Source of the DNA: Spisula solida | Taxonomy: Eukaryota > Mollusca > Bivalvia > Venerida > Mactridae | Assembly (NCBI GenBank): GCA_947247005.1 | Contig: OX365946.1 | Location: 52,726,734-52,790,733 of the forward strand | Reading direction: 5' to 3' | DNA length: 64,000 nt | Shown: piece by piece, positions 39,111-52,217 of the stretch | How the letters are laid out: each line of letters starts with the position of its first letter | Numbering within the stretch: position 1 is the stretch's first letter | The notes under the pieces: generated by a model | What the model saw: the letters and a program-made list of their open reading frames with translations, nothing else | Database searches by the model: none | What the model was told of the DNA's origin: nothing | Made by a program: the position numbers and the translations under genes

Positions 39111-39379
39111 ATTTTCATTTACCCCATCTGGTAGAAAAAGTCTGTTGGTATTTTCGAATAATATAGACATTCAGGCTTTAGAAAAAGGTGGATGCCAGAT
39201 CTGAAAGTGGTGCAGATTTTTTTAACAGGGGCAACAACTCTTGCTATCCAAGAAATTTACGAAACTACCCGGTAACCTATTTTCTAGTGTGGAGTTTTTG
39301 TTTATATATGTATTGCCATATATTTGCATGGATATTGTTCATTTGATAATGTGCATCAAAAGTACATACAACACGGACC

Positions 39380-40510
39380 AGTTTGAGGTCAAGGTCAAGG
39401 TCAGTGTAAGGTCAAAGTCAGAGAAATAGCTAAAAATGAATATTTGCACTATATTTTTCTTTGTATAGCATGTGTTTTCAATTCAATTTGGTTATAAAAA
39501 TGATAGTTGTGTTCGTTAGTACATATTCTGTCATTATAGCCCATTTGTTTGATTCAAAATATAAAAATATTGTCAAAACAGCCATTTTATGCAAATGCAT
39601 GTTGGCCGAAATGGCAATCTTACGAAGACCCCTGGCATTCTGTGATCTGGTGTGATTTTTTTGTTTATGTATGTAGTGTCTTATATTTACATTTATATTA
39701 TTCATATGGTTATATGAATCAAATGGACATACACCTAAGACAAATGTGAGGTCAAGGTCAAGGTCATTTCAAGGTCAAAGTGACCAAAATAGCTGAAAAA
39801 GTAAAAAATAAGATTTCCATTCCATTTTTCTTAATATAACATGTGTTTTGAATTAAATTTAGGTTATTAAAATGATAGTTGTGTTGTTAAGTAAATATTC
39901 TCTAATGATAAGCCATTTGATTAATTCAAAATGTATCATTTTTGATAAAAACCCAGTCATTTTATGCTTTCCGAGATGGCATTCATACGAATATTATGAC
40001 CTTATGTGATTAGTTTGTTTACGTATGTTGTGTCTCATATTTGCATGGATAATATTAATTTGATTAAATTCATCAAATGGACATACACCTTAGACATATT
40101 TGAGGTCAAGGTCAGTGTCATATCAAGGTCAATGTGAAAATATTAGCTAAAAAAGTACAAATTGATATTTCCGCTCTACTTTCCTTATTCTCGCGTATGT
40201 TTTAATTCAATTTTGGTTATGAAAGTGATAGATGTAGTGGTTAGCACATACTTTCTCATTATAAGTTATTTGTTTAAAAAATATATGTTAAAAATTGGTA
40301 AAACTGCCATTAAACGCAAATGCATGCTGACCGAGATGGCATTCTTTAATTGCTAGCTGCTTTCAAATATACTTGTATTCAAATATAATTTTTATTTCTG
40401 TCAGTATTATTGAATATTAGTATGAACATTGTTACATTGTCTTACACTTAAGTGGATATAAAATGCTGGCCACTTCAAGGTCAAGGCCAATGTCATCTCA
40501 AGGACAAGTT
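39380..40510. repeat. Left-arm ~350-370-bp repeats with AGGTCA clusters
   Basis: Clusters of TGAGGTCAAGGTCAAGGTCA type recur at about 39385, 39749, 40104 and 40472, each followed by AATAGCTAAAAA-like sequence and a similar AT-rich body. Matching inverted clusters in the right arm lie at about 43384, 43738 and 44095. Confidence 0.75.
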
Positions 40511-40779
40511 ACAAACGCTTGAACAATTCAAGTTTTGTCTCATTTTTTCGTTACATGTAATATGAAGCACTTTGTACACTCTATTTTGTTTCTAGTTTGT
40601 ATATTTAGGTGTGTAATTATTTTAGCTGGGAACATTATGTCACCATCTTTGATGAAGATCACACGGTTTCTGAGTAATACCCTACCGATCCTTGGTACTA
40701 GGATCCTCGCCCTTGACACTCAGGTTTTTCTGGACCTAAGATCTTCAAATTTTATAGAACAGTAGATGAATTTCATTGG

Positions 40780-42900
40780 TTATGAGGTCAGTAAGTCGAA
40801 GTAATGGTCTCTGAACCTCTTAAGGTCTGATATGGATGTGTCGGTACTAGATGCTGGTGTGTATCCGATGGGCCTTGGCTGACTGTACACGATGGTGTTG
40901 AGTATCTCACAGGGCCTGGAATATCTGCATTTAGCGGCGATTGGTAACCCTACTGATCTGGTATATTTGGCTGCACTGGGTGGTGATCCTAGAATAACTG
41001 TACAATGTATTAGTGAACACCCAATAGGGCATGGGATAACTCTACACAGTGATAGTGAATACCCTCATAGGACATAAGTGCCTGTACTTTGCCGTGACGC
41101 ATCTCCAATAAGGCCAGGCATGGCTGTACTAATAGGTTATGAGTATCCCATTTGGCATTCTATAGCTGAACCATGTGGTGGTACGTAAAATCCAGAATGA
41201 CTGTACCAGTGATAGGTACCCCACTAAGTAAAGTTTTCATTGTGATAGGAGAACATATGGATTTGATAAATAGGTAGAGAAACTGTTAACTTACTTTTTT
41301 ACACCCTGTTTATACCAGGCTTTGTTAACTTTCACACAGTATCAAACAATTTTAGTCTCTAATGCGATGAATGGCAATACCAGTCCATGTAAAGTACTCA
41401 ACACGACTTTGAATAGCTGTACTTGCCAATGGTGAGTACCAAACATGACGTGCGAGTGACTCTACTCCGATGTTGGGACCACTCCTTACGACCTGGTATG
41501 GTCGCAAATGCGGTATCTATTGCGCAGGGCCTGTGTTGGCAAATACCTTTAACGGTCTGTGATGGCTGCACTTGGTTGTGATTAGCATCCTGTAGGACCA
41601 GGGACGACATAATTATGTGATGATGTGTACAAGACTTTCGCTGTTTGATGGCTTCTAGAGTATTATATCGTGGTGTATACCAAAATACAGCCTTAGATGC
41701 TCATACTCAGCGTTGGTACTACTTAGTCTGTGATGACTACATGTATATACAGTGGTTAGTGATGGTTAGGAACTGGGGTTGCACGAGTATATTCCTTAGG
41801 ACCCGGTTTGTCAGTACTTAGTGATGATGAGTACCACAAAAACTTGGTGCGTTTGTATTCAGAGGTAGTGAGAACAGTGTAATCTATATGGTTGTTGTGT
41901 GTTGGTGATTTCATTGTATACAGCTATGCATGTTTATACTCTGTTCTGTTGGTTACCAAACAGGGGCTTATAATTAAAGACGCATTCACTGTCAAAATTA
42001 CTGCTTTATGTAGTATGTATCCGATTGACATGTGATAGCTGCAATCAGTGATGGTTACGTGTCCGGTTTGAGATGGATAAATTATTTAGTGATGAGTATC
42101 TCATAGGCATGGAGTGGATATACTTTGTTGTTTTGAACATAAGTATCTAACTTTTCCTTCGGTGTCTTCACAATATAGTGATATGGTGTATGTAACAGAT
42201 ATGGTCTATGTGTATTCTTAGGTATTATTGAGTACATTACGGTCTGGGATGATTATATTCTCATTTGGTAAATACCTTCTTTAGTATAGGATGTCTGTTC
42301 ATTACAGTGGCCGCGAGTGGCATATGTCCATGAGATGCATATTCCTTGCAGTGATGTGTACCCACATTGTGCTTCTGATACCTGTACCTTGTAATGATGC
42401 GTACCACATAGTGTCTTTAATGTATGTACCCTGCATTGGTGTTTACCACATAGGCCCTGAGATGTCTGTACCAGCTGGCAGTGATTTGTACCGCATAGGG
42501 TCTAAGATGCATGTACTTGGCATTGATGCTTACCTCATTGGGCATATGACTTATATACTTACCAGTGATATCCTGTAGGGCATGCATGGCTGAATTATGT
42601 TATGGTGAGTATCACATCAGGCCTGATATTTCTGCACATTGCAGCTGTGAATATAACATTGCCCAACGGGATAGTTGTATTATGTGCTGGTACGCACGCC
42701 ATTGGTCTGCGTGAATATTTCTAATAGTAACAGTGTTCTAGATAGCTACGAATAGAAGATGATAATGGGTTTTCTCAAGGGTCTGGGAATCCTATATATA
42801 CTTAGGTTTATTGATACATGTAATTTGTATCATTACGTATGAGACCCCCTCTGAGTCAATGGTGTATATAAAGGATTAACGGCTGTTACGAAAACAGATA
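40780..42900. repeat. Degenerate ~45-60-bp tandem repeat in the loop of the second foldback
   Basis: Recurrent words GTGATGAGTACC, CACATAGGGCCTG, GATGGCTGTACTTGGCA and variants throughout. Highly diverged, so it is old compared with the near-identical outer arms. The ORFs inside are incidental. Confidence 0.65.
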
Positions 42901-44779
42901 ACTGGTTGTTTTAACATTATGAGTAGTGTATACATGCGTGGACTTCATCACCTGGTCGTTTAGTCAGGTTCATGTAAAGCCAATTGCAATTTCATACAAA
43001 GTGAGACAAATCAAAATTGCATGTACAATAAAATGTACTGTTGACCTAAGATTACATTGATCATGTCAATACATTAAGGGAACATTCTACAAATAATATA
43101 AAGTCCATACTATCTATACAAATATATGATTACATCATTATAAATATATGTAAATTTTGAATGAAAACGACTAGTTCTACGAATGCAACATGCCACAACC
43201 CTGATACGTAAAATAGCTAGTTTAATAACATTTTTATTTAAACAAATAACTTTAATTATAATGAAAGGAGACTATGTTCTAACCCACATATCTATTACTT
43301 CAATAACCAAACTTTATTCAAAACCTATGCCAGAATAAGAACAATAGAGAGGAAATATCAATGTTTAGCTATTTTTCACATATTGACCTTGAAATGACCT
43401 TGACCTCAAATTGGTCTAAGGTGTATGTCCATTTGATGAATTTAATCAAATTAATAATATCCATGCAAATATGAGTCACTACATACGTAAACAAACTAAT
43501 CACATAAGGCCATAATATGCCGGGGATTTTCGTATGAATGCCATCTCTAAAAGCATAGAATGACTTTTTTTCAAAAATGATACATTTTGAATTAATCAAA
43601 TGGCTCAGCATTTGAGAATATTAACTTACCAACACAACTATCATTTTAACAACCTAAATTTAATTCAAAACGCATGTTATATTAAGAAAAATAGAGAGGA
43701 AATCTCACTTTTTACTTTTTTCAGCTATTTTGGTCACTTTGACCTTGAAATGACCTTGACCTCACATTTGTCTTAGGTGTATGTCCATTTGATTCATATA
43801 ACCATATGAATAATATAAATGTAAATATAAGACACTACATACATAAACAAAAAAATCACACCAGATCACAGAATGCCAGGGGTCTTCGTAAGATTGCCAT
43901 TTCGGCCAACATGCATTTGCATAAAATGGCTGTTTTGACAATATTTTTATATTTTGAATCAAACAAATGGGCTATAATGACAGAATATGTACTAACGAAC
44001 ACAACTATCATTTTTATAACCAAATTGAATTGAAAACACATGCTATACAAAGAAAAATATAGTGCAAATATTCATTTTTAGCTATTTCTCTGACTTTGAC
44101 CTTACACTGACCTTGACCTTGACCTCAAACTGGTCCGTGTTGTATGTACTTTTGATGCACATTATCAAATGAACAATATCCATGCAAATATATGGCAATA
44201 CATATATAAACAAAAACTCCACACTAGAAAATAGGTTACCGGGTAGTTTCGTAAATTTCTTGGATAGCAAGAGTTGTTGCCCCTGTTAAAAAAATCTGCA
44301 CCACTTTCAGATCTGGCATCCACCTTTTTCTAAAGCCTGAATGTCTATATTATTCGAAAATACCAACAGACTTTTTCTACCAGATGGGGTAAATGAAAAT
44401 TGAAATTCTCGTCACCAGCTCCTAGACTATATATAAAACTGTCGAATATCGAACTATCGAAAGCGAAACGCGTTGTTTAGGAAGTTGAGTTGTGTTTTCG
44501 TTTAACTTTATTGAAACTATCGAATGAAAATACCTCATTGCTATTTGTAGTCATTTTTAATAGTTTGTATCTAGTTACCATATCTATATGATAAATGGGT
44601 TGGACCATTTATCATTTTCTACCATACGATGATATTAAAATTAAATCAAGATACTTATGGTAAATATTAAATATCATTAGGTTGATGAAGGTTGGTCTGC
44701 ATGAAGGTCATCCGTTATTTGTGAACTATTGCAATATATACGTGCACAAATTTGAGAGATGTATGGCCAAATGTTATGA

Positions 44780-45209
44780 TGAATACCAGATTTATATAGC
44801 GCCCTTTTCATGTGGCACACGTTCAAAGGCGCTTTACATATTGTTGCAGCAATAAGGACACAGGTGCATTCTCTACCAGTGCAGATACAGCATGGTCTGG
44901 CCAGAGGACAGATTGAGAGAAAGCCCCACGAAAGGGAGAGAGGGGCATTAAAACACAGGCAAGTCCGGTGCTGCAGGAGTGCGTCTAGCTTATATTTCGT
45001 ATAGGCAGTCTGGTTCTTTAATATACCCAGTGTATAGCACCGATACACAACTGTCTGGCACCCTTAACCAGATACTTTACAGTCCACACGGTCAGATGTA
45101 GCGAGAAATACTACGAATATAAAATTAAAATGTCCAGTTCCCTTGCCGAGGATTGAACCCCCGACCTCTGTATTGACAGCCAAGTGTGTTTCTACTGAGC
45201 TATCGCCGC
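44780..45209 (-). mobile_element. tRNA-headed SINE, about 430 bp
   Basis: On the minus strand it starts GCGGCGATAGCTCAGTAGAA (A-box-like), has the B-box GGGTTCAATCC (45150-45160), a body without coding capacity, and a 3' part AAAGCGCCTTTGAAC followed by GCGCTATATAAATCTGG. Known: a GCGCTATATAAAT-type 3' end is shared by several animal SINE families with conserved central domains (Deu and V types). Family assignment is from memory and tentative. Confidence 0.72.
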
Positions 45210-45249
45210 TAAATATATTAATGCTATACATATATAAACGTCCAAACAT

Positions 45250-46115
45250 TCGAGCGATAAACGTTAACATGTTATTGTTTCATAAACGTGCACACATTTG
45301 AGGTATTTAATGTACAATATTTATGTTGTATAAACAAGCACACATTTTAGAGATAAACGGTTAAATGCTAATGTTACATAAGTGTGCACGCATTGGTGAG
45401 ATTTAATGTATGTAATGTTTATTAGATGATTTTGTTATGTAAACATGCACACATTTGAGAGGTTTAATTTATGTAATTTTAGTTAGATGTGTAATGTAAA
45501 TGCTGTTTAAATGTGCACACATTTGAGAGTTAAGCTGTATAATGTTGGTGTTATATTAATGCTTATACATTTGAGAGATTTAATGTACACTGATAATTAT
45601 ATATTGTTATATAAACGTGTATACATTTGATGTATGCAATGTTATTGTGAACAAGCACACATTTGCAAGAGTTGAATCCACTATTTTAATTAGATATGTA
45701 TAAACGTGCACACATTTGAAAGGTATAATGTTAACGCTGTATAAACGTGCACACATTTGAAAGGTACTGTGTTAATGCTGCATAAAGGTGCACACATTTG
45801 AAAGGTGCAATGTTAATGCTGTATAAACGTGCACACATTTGAAAGGTTCAATGTTTATGCTGTATAAATTTGCACGCATTTGAAAGGTACAATGTTAATG
45901 CTGTATAAACGTGCACACATTTGAAAGGTACACTATTAATGCTGTATAAACGTGCACACATTTGAAAGGTACAATATTAATGCTGTATAAACGTGCACCG
46001 TTTGAAAGGTAACATTTAAATGTTGTCTACACGTGCACATATTTAAGAGTTAAGCTGTACATTGCAGATTATGCTATATAAGCGTGCACATATTTCAACA
46101 TCCACACTTATGAGA
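45250..46115. repeat. ~41-bp satellite (AAACGTGCACACATTTGA unit)
   Basis: Degenerate at the left (45250-45690, unit lengths vary) and regular at 45690-46010 with about eight 41-bp copies of TGTATAAACGTGCACACATT plus TGAAAGGTACAATGTTAATGC. Confidence 0.92.
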
Positions 46116-46119
46116 TATA

Positions 46120-49030
46120 AATAAAAGCAACATACACCATTAAAACTATATGAACTTATACATTTGAAAAATGAAAACATGTAATAAACAAACAGCAGTT
46201 CACTATTAATGGTATGTAAACGAAATTTAAAGTAGGGAGTTCATTACCATTATAGTACAATTAAAATAACTATAAAATAAATTATGTTTATTACTTTTAG
46301 GTAATATCTTAAAGTGATATTACCTCACTATCATGTGCGTCTTCAAAATAACGTAAGTATTCGTTTGTCGAGCTTGGTAATCATATTTCTGTTGAAGCAA
46401 GCCAGTATTGTACCGCTAATATAAAATGTATTTATTTGTTGAATATATTTGTTATCAAATCAAACCCACCGTCAGAAAAGGTTGTACTTTATTCAACCAA
46501 ACTAAAAATTACCACAGTAATGAATATATGTGAACCCCAATTATAAGTTAAAACATTGGACTAATAGCATGCATTTGCATGTACGATTACTTTACAAGTT
46601 TTGCAGATCTAGATCCTAACATTAAGGGTAAATAAAAGGTAAACCATGAAAATGAACCTAAATATTGTTTTTCAGATATTTGAAGTGATCTTGTTTTCTG
46701 ATATTTGAAGTGATCTTATTATAGAAATGCTCCTTAATTGAGGGTTTCTCATAATATTTGTTGCATTGTTATTATGGTTATAAAATTGGAAAATGGCTTT
46801 TAAAAAGCGTCGTCTTTGAAATCACACAACTGTTTATGACATCGTTTATAACGCAATGGCATCAAAATCGTTCATGAGTTTTACATTAGATAAAACTTAT
46901 CATATCAGCTTTCAATTGATGAATAAAACATAATATATCTTGTACAAGAACGAAGGGTAATAATTGTGCCATTCAAACGCAACAATATATATATCAGAGA
47001 TGAAATGTGTTTTTCCAATAACTTCAGTATATTGAAGGAACAGAGTTGTTGTCAATGCCTACATGTATTGTATGAAAATGGTTAAGGACCTACTCTCCTC
47101 AATTTTACTATGGAAATAAACAGACCCAACCATGTTGATTGTCAGCTCTTCTGGTCAACTTAATCTAACGATGTGATTTCTCAATCAACTAAGTCACAAG
47201 AACTCGCACTATGACACATTACCATTCATGTACGACGGGAGCAACGAACGACAACTATGTTAGGAGATTCGAAAAGGCCGTAATTCCCAGACAGCCGAAT
47301 TTATCCGACCAAGAAAATTTGCGGGAAATCTAGATTAAAACCATCTTATATAGATATAATAATGTATTGAAAGAGATGTGGGTGAATGTAACAGGATTGC
47401 ATATGTTAAAATTGAGTTATTGTGTTCAGATACCCGTACGTACACTAGTCTATATTTTGTATCAATCACGTTCGGGTTATCTCCTTTATCACTGAGTGGG
47501 TATTATAGAGCGTAAGTCTAGTCATAACGCCGAGATTACATCCCAATCTCTTCAATACCGCAGTAGATCACAAAATTATATTTTAAATGAGACATATTTG
47601 GTGACGTTATTACGGTATTTGTATACGATTTTACACCGTATTACGTTTAAGTCACTGACTCTGATAAACTCATTGATAGGACCATAATTGCTTATATGAC
47701 CGGGCATTTCAAAATTCAATTAAAATGAGCTTCTCGGGGCTTGCGTCGTTAACGCTCTCCCTTTTATTAAGGGCTCTTCGGTGTAAAGCCCACCCGGTCC
47801 CTGTAATAACGATAAGTTATGATGCTTTCACCAGCGTTGATGCGTGCATTGGACCAACCTGGGCGATGTTTATTTTCAATAGATTTTTATGTCTGCACTA
47901 CCTCTTTGCAGTCCTGTATTCAACACAAAACGAGGGATCAGTTGATTTCTCCGTGAATGGGGACTAGTTATTTGATGATGTCTATAATTACTACTTCCTG
48001 TGCCGATAATTCAATTATCTCGTCCAATTAGTGATATCTCGCGTGTATCTTTGTCACATATTTTACGCAAAATAAAAGGTTAAAGCTTATTTAAATGTCC
48101 TTCTATCTACTTATTGTCGATATATGAATCAAGTTAATTACCTGCGTAAACCCAGCCCCCTTTGTTGTTACTAAGATAACTTCATTGAATTTTTGACCAA
48201 TTTTGAATGGGTTTTATCAAGCAATACGAAGCCTTAACGTAAGTGTGCCACACCAGGCGCCAGACTTACAACCCAGTACGGCCTCAAGTGGTATAAATGT
48301 ACAATCAAATGTACTCGACACGCGTTCAAGATTTTGTTTTGATATGGTTAGATTATTAAATATTGAATAATAATACCTAAAGTGCCTTTGTCAGTTGACA
48401 ATATATCGGTGAAATAGGGTGAAATTTTATCCCTGAAGTTTTAAGTATGAAAAATTACCGGTTTTGCAATAATTATCAATTCAGCAGTCAACGATCTGTG
48501 GGTTTTGACAACGTAATCTTATTTTTTTATTTTTGAAGTTCATCATATTTTAATGACTATGTCATTTGTTAAACCAGAACTATGTGTCATCGTCGAAGTC
48601 GAAATTCGTTCTGGACAACGCAACATTAGGGGTGAGTTATTTTTTCCATGAAACAAATAGGAACGGTATGAACCGAATGTCCGTAAGGAAAGTACCTTTA
48701 TAACAGTTATAAAGGGTTTGTTTATTACAATGTATATCACCCGTATTAAAAGGACCAGAAACCAGATTGCATTATGATATTCAGTATCCTACTCTCAACA
48801 ACAGGCAAGTATAGACATTCGATAACGATTTTGCGCTAACTTTCGCTGCGTTCGAGCTGCGTTCGACCTACCATCCCAGTACGTGTAAAACGCGTGCCTT
48901 CTACCGCCAACTTATAACGCAATGAGAGCGTGTACGTGAGCAGCGCGTGCAAGTATAGTCATCGTACGATAACGGGACACAGATCGTACACAGTAAGCGC
49001 GCTAAAAGCACGAACAACTTACTTAATACA
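46120..49030. other. Intergenic DNA, mostly unique
   Basis: A short hairpin AGGTAATATC...GATATTACCT at about 46300-46326. The 80-codon + frame at 47725-47967 shows no domain I recognise. No RNA gene seen. Confidence 0.45.
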
Positions 49031-49035
49031 CGTGT

Positions 49036-50465
49036 AACGTGCGATAGTACTGAGAGTACCTTGCTATACAAATCAAAGTACTGAGAGTGTCTCACTCAAT
49101 AAATCAAAGTACTGAGAGTATCTCACTCAACAAATCAAAGTACTGAGAGTATCTCACTCAACGAATCAAAGTGCTGAGAGTATCTCACTCAACAAATCAA
49201 AGTACTGAGAGTATCTCACTCAACGAATCAAAGTACTGAGAGTATTTCACTCAACAAATCAAAGTACTGAGAGTATCTTAATCAACAAATCAAAGTACTG
49301 AGAGTATCTCACTCAACAAATCAAAGTACTGAGAGTATCTCACTCAATAAATCAAAGTACTGAGAGTATCTTAATCAACAAATCAAAGTACTGAGAGTAT
49401 CTTAATCAACAAATCAAAGTACTGAGAGTATCTCACTCAACAAATCAAAGTACTGAGAGTATCTCACTCAATAAATCAAAGTACTGAGAGTATCTTAATC
49501 AACAAATCAAAGTACTGAGAGTATCTCACTCAACAAATCAAAGTACTGAGAGTATCTCACTCAATAAATCAAAGTACTGAGAGTATCTTAATCAACAAAT
49601 CAAAGTACTGAGAGTATCTCACTCAACAAATCAAAGTACTGAGAGTATCTCACTCAATAAATCAAAGTACTGAGAGTATCTTAATCAACAAATCAAAGTA
49701 CTGGGAGTACCTTGCTAAACAAATCAAAGTACTGAGAGTATCTCACTCAATAAACCAAAGTACTGAGAGTATCTTAATCAACAAATCAAAGTACTGAGAG
49801 TATCTCACTCAACAAATCAAAGTACTGAGAGTATCTCACTCAACAAATCAAAGTACTGAGAGTATCTCACTCAATAAATCAAAGTACTGGGAGTATCTCA
49901 CTCAATAAATCAAAGTACTGGGAGTATCTCACTCAATAAATCAAAGTACTGAGAGTATCTCACTCAACAAATCAAAGTACTGAGAGTATCTCACTCAATA
50001 AATCAAAGTACTGGGAGTATCTCACTCAATAAATCAAAGTACTAAGAGTATCTCACTCAACAAATCAAAGTACTGAGAGTATCGCACTCAACAAATCAAA
50101 GTACTGAGAGTATCTCGCTAAACAAATCAAAGTACTGAGAGTATCTCACTCAACAAATCAAAGTACTGAGAGTATCTCACTCAACAAATCAAAGTACTGA
50201 GAGTATCTCGCTAAACAAATCAAAGTACTGAGAGTATCTCACTCAACAAATCAAAGTACTGAGAGTATCTCACTCAACAAATCAAAGTACTGAGAGTATC
50301 TCACTCAACAAATCAAAGTACTGAGAGTATCTCGCTAAACAAATTAAAGTACTGAGAGTATCTCACTCAACAAATCAAAGTACTGAGAGTGTCTCACTTA
50401 ACAAATCAAAGTACTGAGAGTATCTCGCTAAATAGATAAAAGTACTGAGAGTATCTCTCTATAAA
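49036..50465. repeat. 31-bp satellite (CAAAGTACTGAGAGTATCTC unit start)
   Basis: About 46 copies of a 31-bp unit that continues ACTCAACAAAT. Variant units (ACTCAATAAAT, TTAATCAACAAAT, GCTAAACAAAT) recur in order. From about 49290 to 49690 the three variants form a 93-bp higher-order unit. Edges at 49036-49130 are more divergent. Confidence 0.96.
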
Positions 50466-50469
50466 CAAT

Positions 50470-51055
50470 TATATAGTCACGCGGCATCTGTACCAACTTA
50501 TCTATGTATATAATGTGCATTTACCGTGGACTTATGTTTTTATTGACAGGTCAACAAAAGTGCACTGTAACCCAATGGGTCGGAGGTCATCCATAGATAT
50601 GAATCAGCATATGTTTGCGTTCTGAATTTAGACAAAAAATCAGTATTCACATTTAAGTAATGTATGCTTTTGAAATGCACGTTCTACTAAGTGCATCGAT
50701 CAATAAATAAAAAAAATCAAATAAAAAAAACTTCAAAAAATATATAAATCGTATTTGTGTAAATTTTAAATTATTCTAGTTATACACCCCCTCCAAAAAA
50801 ACTAACTTTATGTGTATTCTATCATGCATACTGTATAATGATTGACTATATCATGAACATTAATTCCAAACTAGGCTATTAAATGATTTAATTTAAGATA
50901 ATCCCATCTATCATTTGATGTTGACGGTTATGTACTCGAACAATTAATCGTTCGTGAAAATCATGTAACAGGCCGCCACACAACGTATGTTACATATCAT
51001 GACAAATAATCATACAAAATCATAGAGTGTGACTATTTTTGTATTTTATTTAATT
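50470..51055. other. AT-rich spacer without recognised features
   Basis: Flanks the 31-bp satellite. No ORF or RNA gene seen. Confidence 0.45.
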
Positions 51056-51059
51056 CTAG

Positions 51060-51195
51060 GTGAAGGTGTGTTGGTATCGTCGCCATTGGCGCCCGCCATT
51101 GCCACAGCTGTTGTTGATGATGTTGTTATTGTTGCTGTTGCTGTCGGCTCTGCTGTTGTTCCTTATGTTGCTGATGTTGCCAATCTTTTGTTGCA
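51060..51195. repeat. Degenerate GTT/GCT low-complexity tract
   Basis: GTTGTTGATGATGTTGTTAT-type triplet runs. Both + strand frames here are low-complexity Val/Leu/Ala products. Confidence 0.6.
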
Positions 51196-51294
51196 TTGTA
51201 ATCTGTATTTGGCACAATGTAGATGATTTTAATTGTGAACAAATATGTTTTCGCCCTTTTTACAATAAACCCTTTATAATACAAAATGTAATGG

Positions 51295-51450
51295 TAATAA
51301 TAATAATAATAAAATGATAATTACTACATGTAGTATAATTGTGTAATAATTATAATAATAAAGACTTTATCTATAGAGGCAAAACAGTTGGGCATGCCCA
51401 GTCTTTCCTTGAAGCGTCTCTGAAACTATACATAATGTACATCAAACAAA
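51295..51450 (-). mobile_element. Possible retroposon 3' end with (ATT)n tail
   Basis: On the minus strand a stretch ending GATAAAGTCTTTATTATTAT is followed by AT-rich and TAT/ATT triplets. This resembles the simple-repeat tails of LINEs or SINEs. No coding part is attached. Confidence 0.3.
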
Positions 51451-51759
51451 TAATATCAAGAAGCAAATATGCACGAGTTAAACAATTTCAAAAACAATAC
51501 ATATGCTTTTGGTAGATGATAATCAAGTGAATATACAGGGTGTTATCAAGTTCGTTCTCAATGCTTAAGTTCAATAGTTTATTTTTCTGACGACAGAAGA
51601 ATGTAAAATGTTCAGGTTAAATTCCAGAGGGAACTATATACCGTTGTTCTAATCTTTCTGACATTAAATGAAATCAAACAATGTTTTACGGTTAGTAGAT
51701 CTATGCCTTTTTGTGCACAATGAAATGTGATTGTTGTTGTTTTGGGCATACGAAAATAG

Positions 51760-52037
51760 TGCACCAATCAATATTATGCCAGGAATTAGGAATTAGACAG
51801 ACGAATCTTTCCGACAGGCGGGAATTAGACGACTTTATCGACTCCGAGTCCCGGGGAATAGACTTTCGACAGGGAATTTCGACACCGCGAAAGACAACAG
51901 TTATACTTTTATTCGTGTTTTTATTAAAGGACCCGGATGAAAAACTATGCCCCACGGTGGGGATTTAGACATCAAAAATTGAAAATGTCTAATTCCCCCT
52001 GGGTCGCCCCCGGGCGGGCAAAATATTGACTGGTGCA
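51760..52037. mobile_element. MITE with TIR TGCACCARTCAATATTWTGCC and TAG target-site duplication
   Basis: Left TIR at 51760-51780, right TIR complementary at 52017-52037, with TAG directly flanking both ends (51757-51759, 52038-52040). A 3-bp duplication is typical of PIF/Harbinger-type elements, though that group usually prefers TWA. The 85-codon frames on both strands lie entirely inside and are probably meaningless. Confidence 0.62.
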
Positions 52038-52040
52038 TAG

Positions 52041-52217
52041 AATAAATAGAGGATATTTGTTTGTTTTGATTGAATATGGTTTATATCTCATCGTGTAGTG
52101 ATAAAATTCAATATTTTCAAGAGCGCGTAGCGCGAGTGAAAATATTAAAATTTTATCACTACAAGATGAGATATTAACCATATTCAATCAAAACAAACAA
52201 ATATTCTATTCATTTAA
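52041..52217. mobile_element. Hairpin MITE with GC tip (GAGCGCGTAGCGCGAG)
   Basis: Arms of about 70 bp (TTTGTTTGTTTTGATTGAAT and its complement, then TTTATATCTCATC and TAGTGATAAAATT blocks) fold back on a GC-rich tip near 52122-52137. It starts directly after the MITE ending at 52040. Non-coding; the small ORF on the minus strand is antisense to it. Confidence 0.72.

Larger units (their letters stand above)
39111..44400. mobile_element. Foldback structure: inverted repeat with ~1.2-kb arms
   Basis: Left arm 39111-~40310, right arm ~43210-44400 in inverse orientation, loop ~2.9 kb. In the outer part, paired coordinates sum to exactly 83511 from 39111 to about 39760, so no indels. Every stretch I compared there is identical, and the shadow frames translate identically. 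Further in, the arms are similar but have indels. Outer ends start ATTTTCATTTACCCCATC. No transposase seen and no clear target-site duplication. Confidence 0.8.

Noticed and set aside
39241..39749. Identical ~60-codon ORFs in both arms of the second foldback as possible conserved proteins
   Set aside because: The identity is at DNA level over non-coding parts too, so it reflects arm duplication and not selection on protein.
47725..47967. 80-codon ORF in otherwise unique DNA
   Set aside because: No domain, no promoter or splice context I could support; length is expected by chance.
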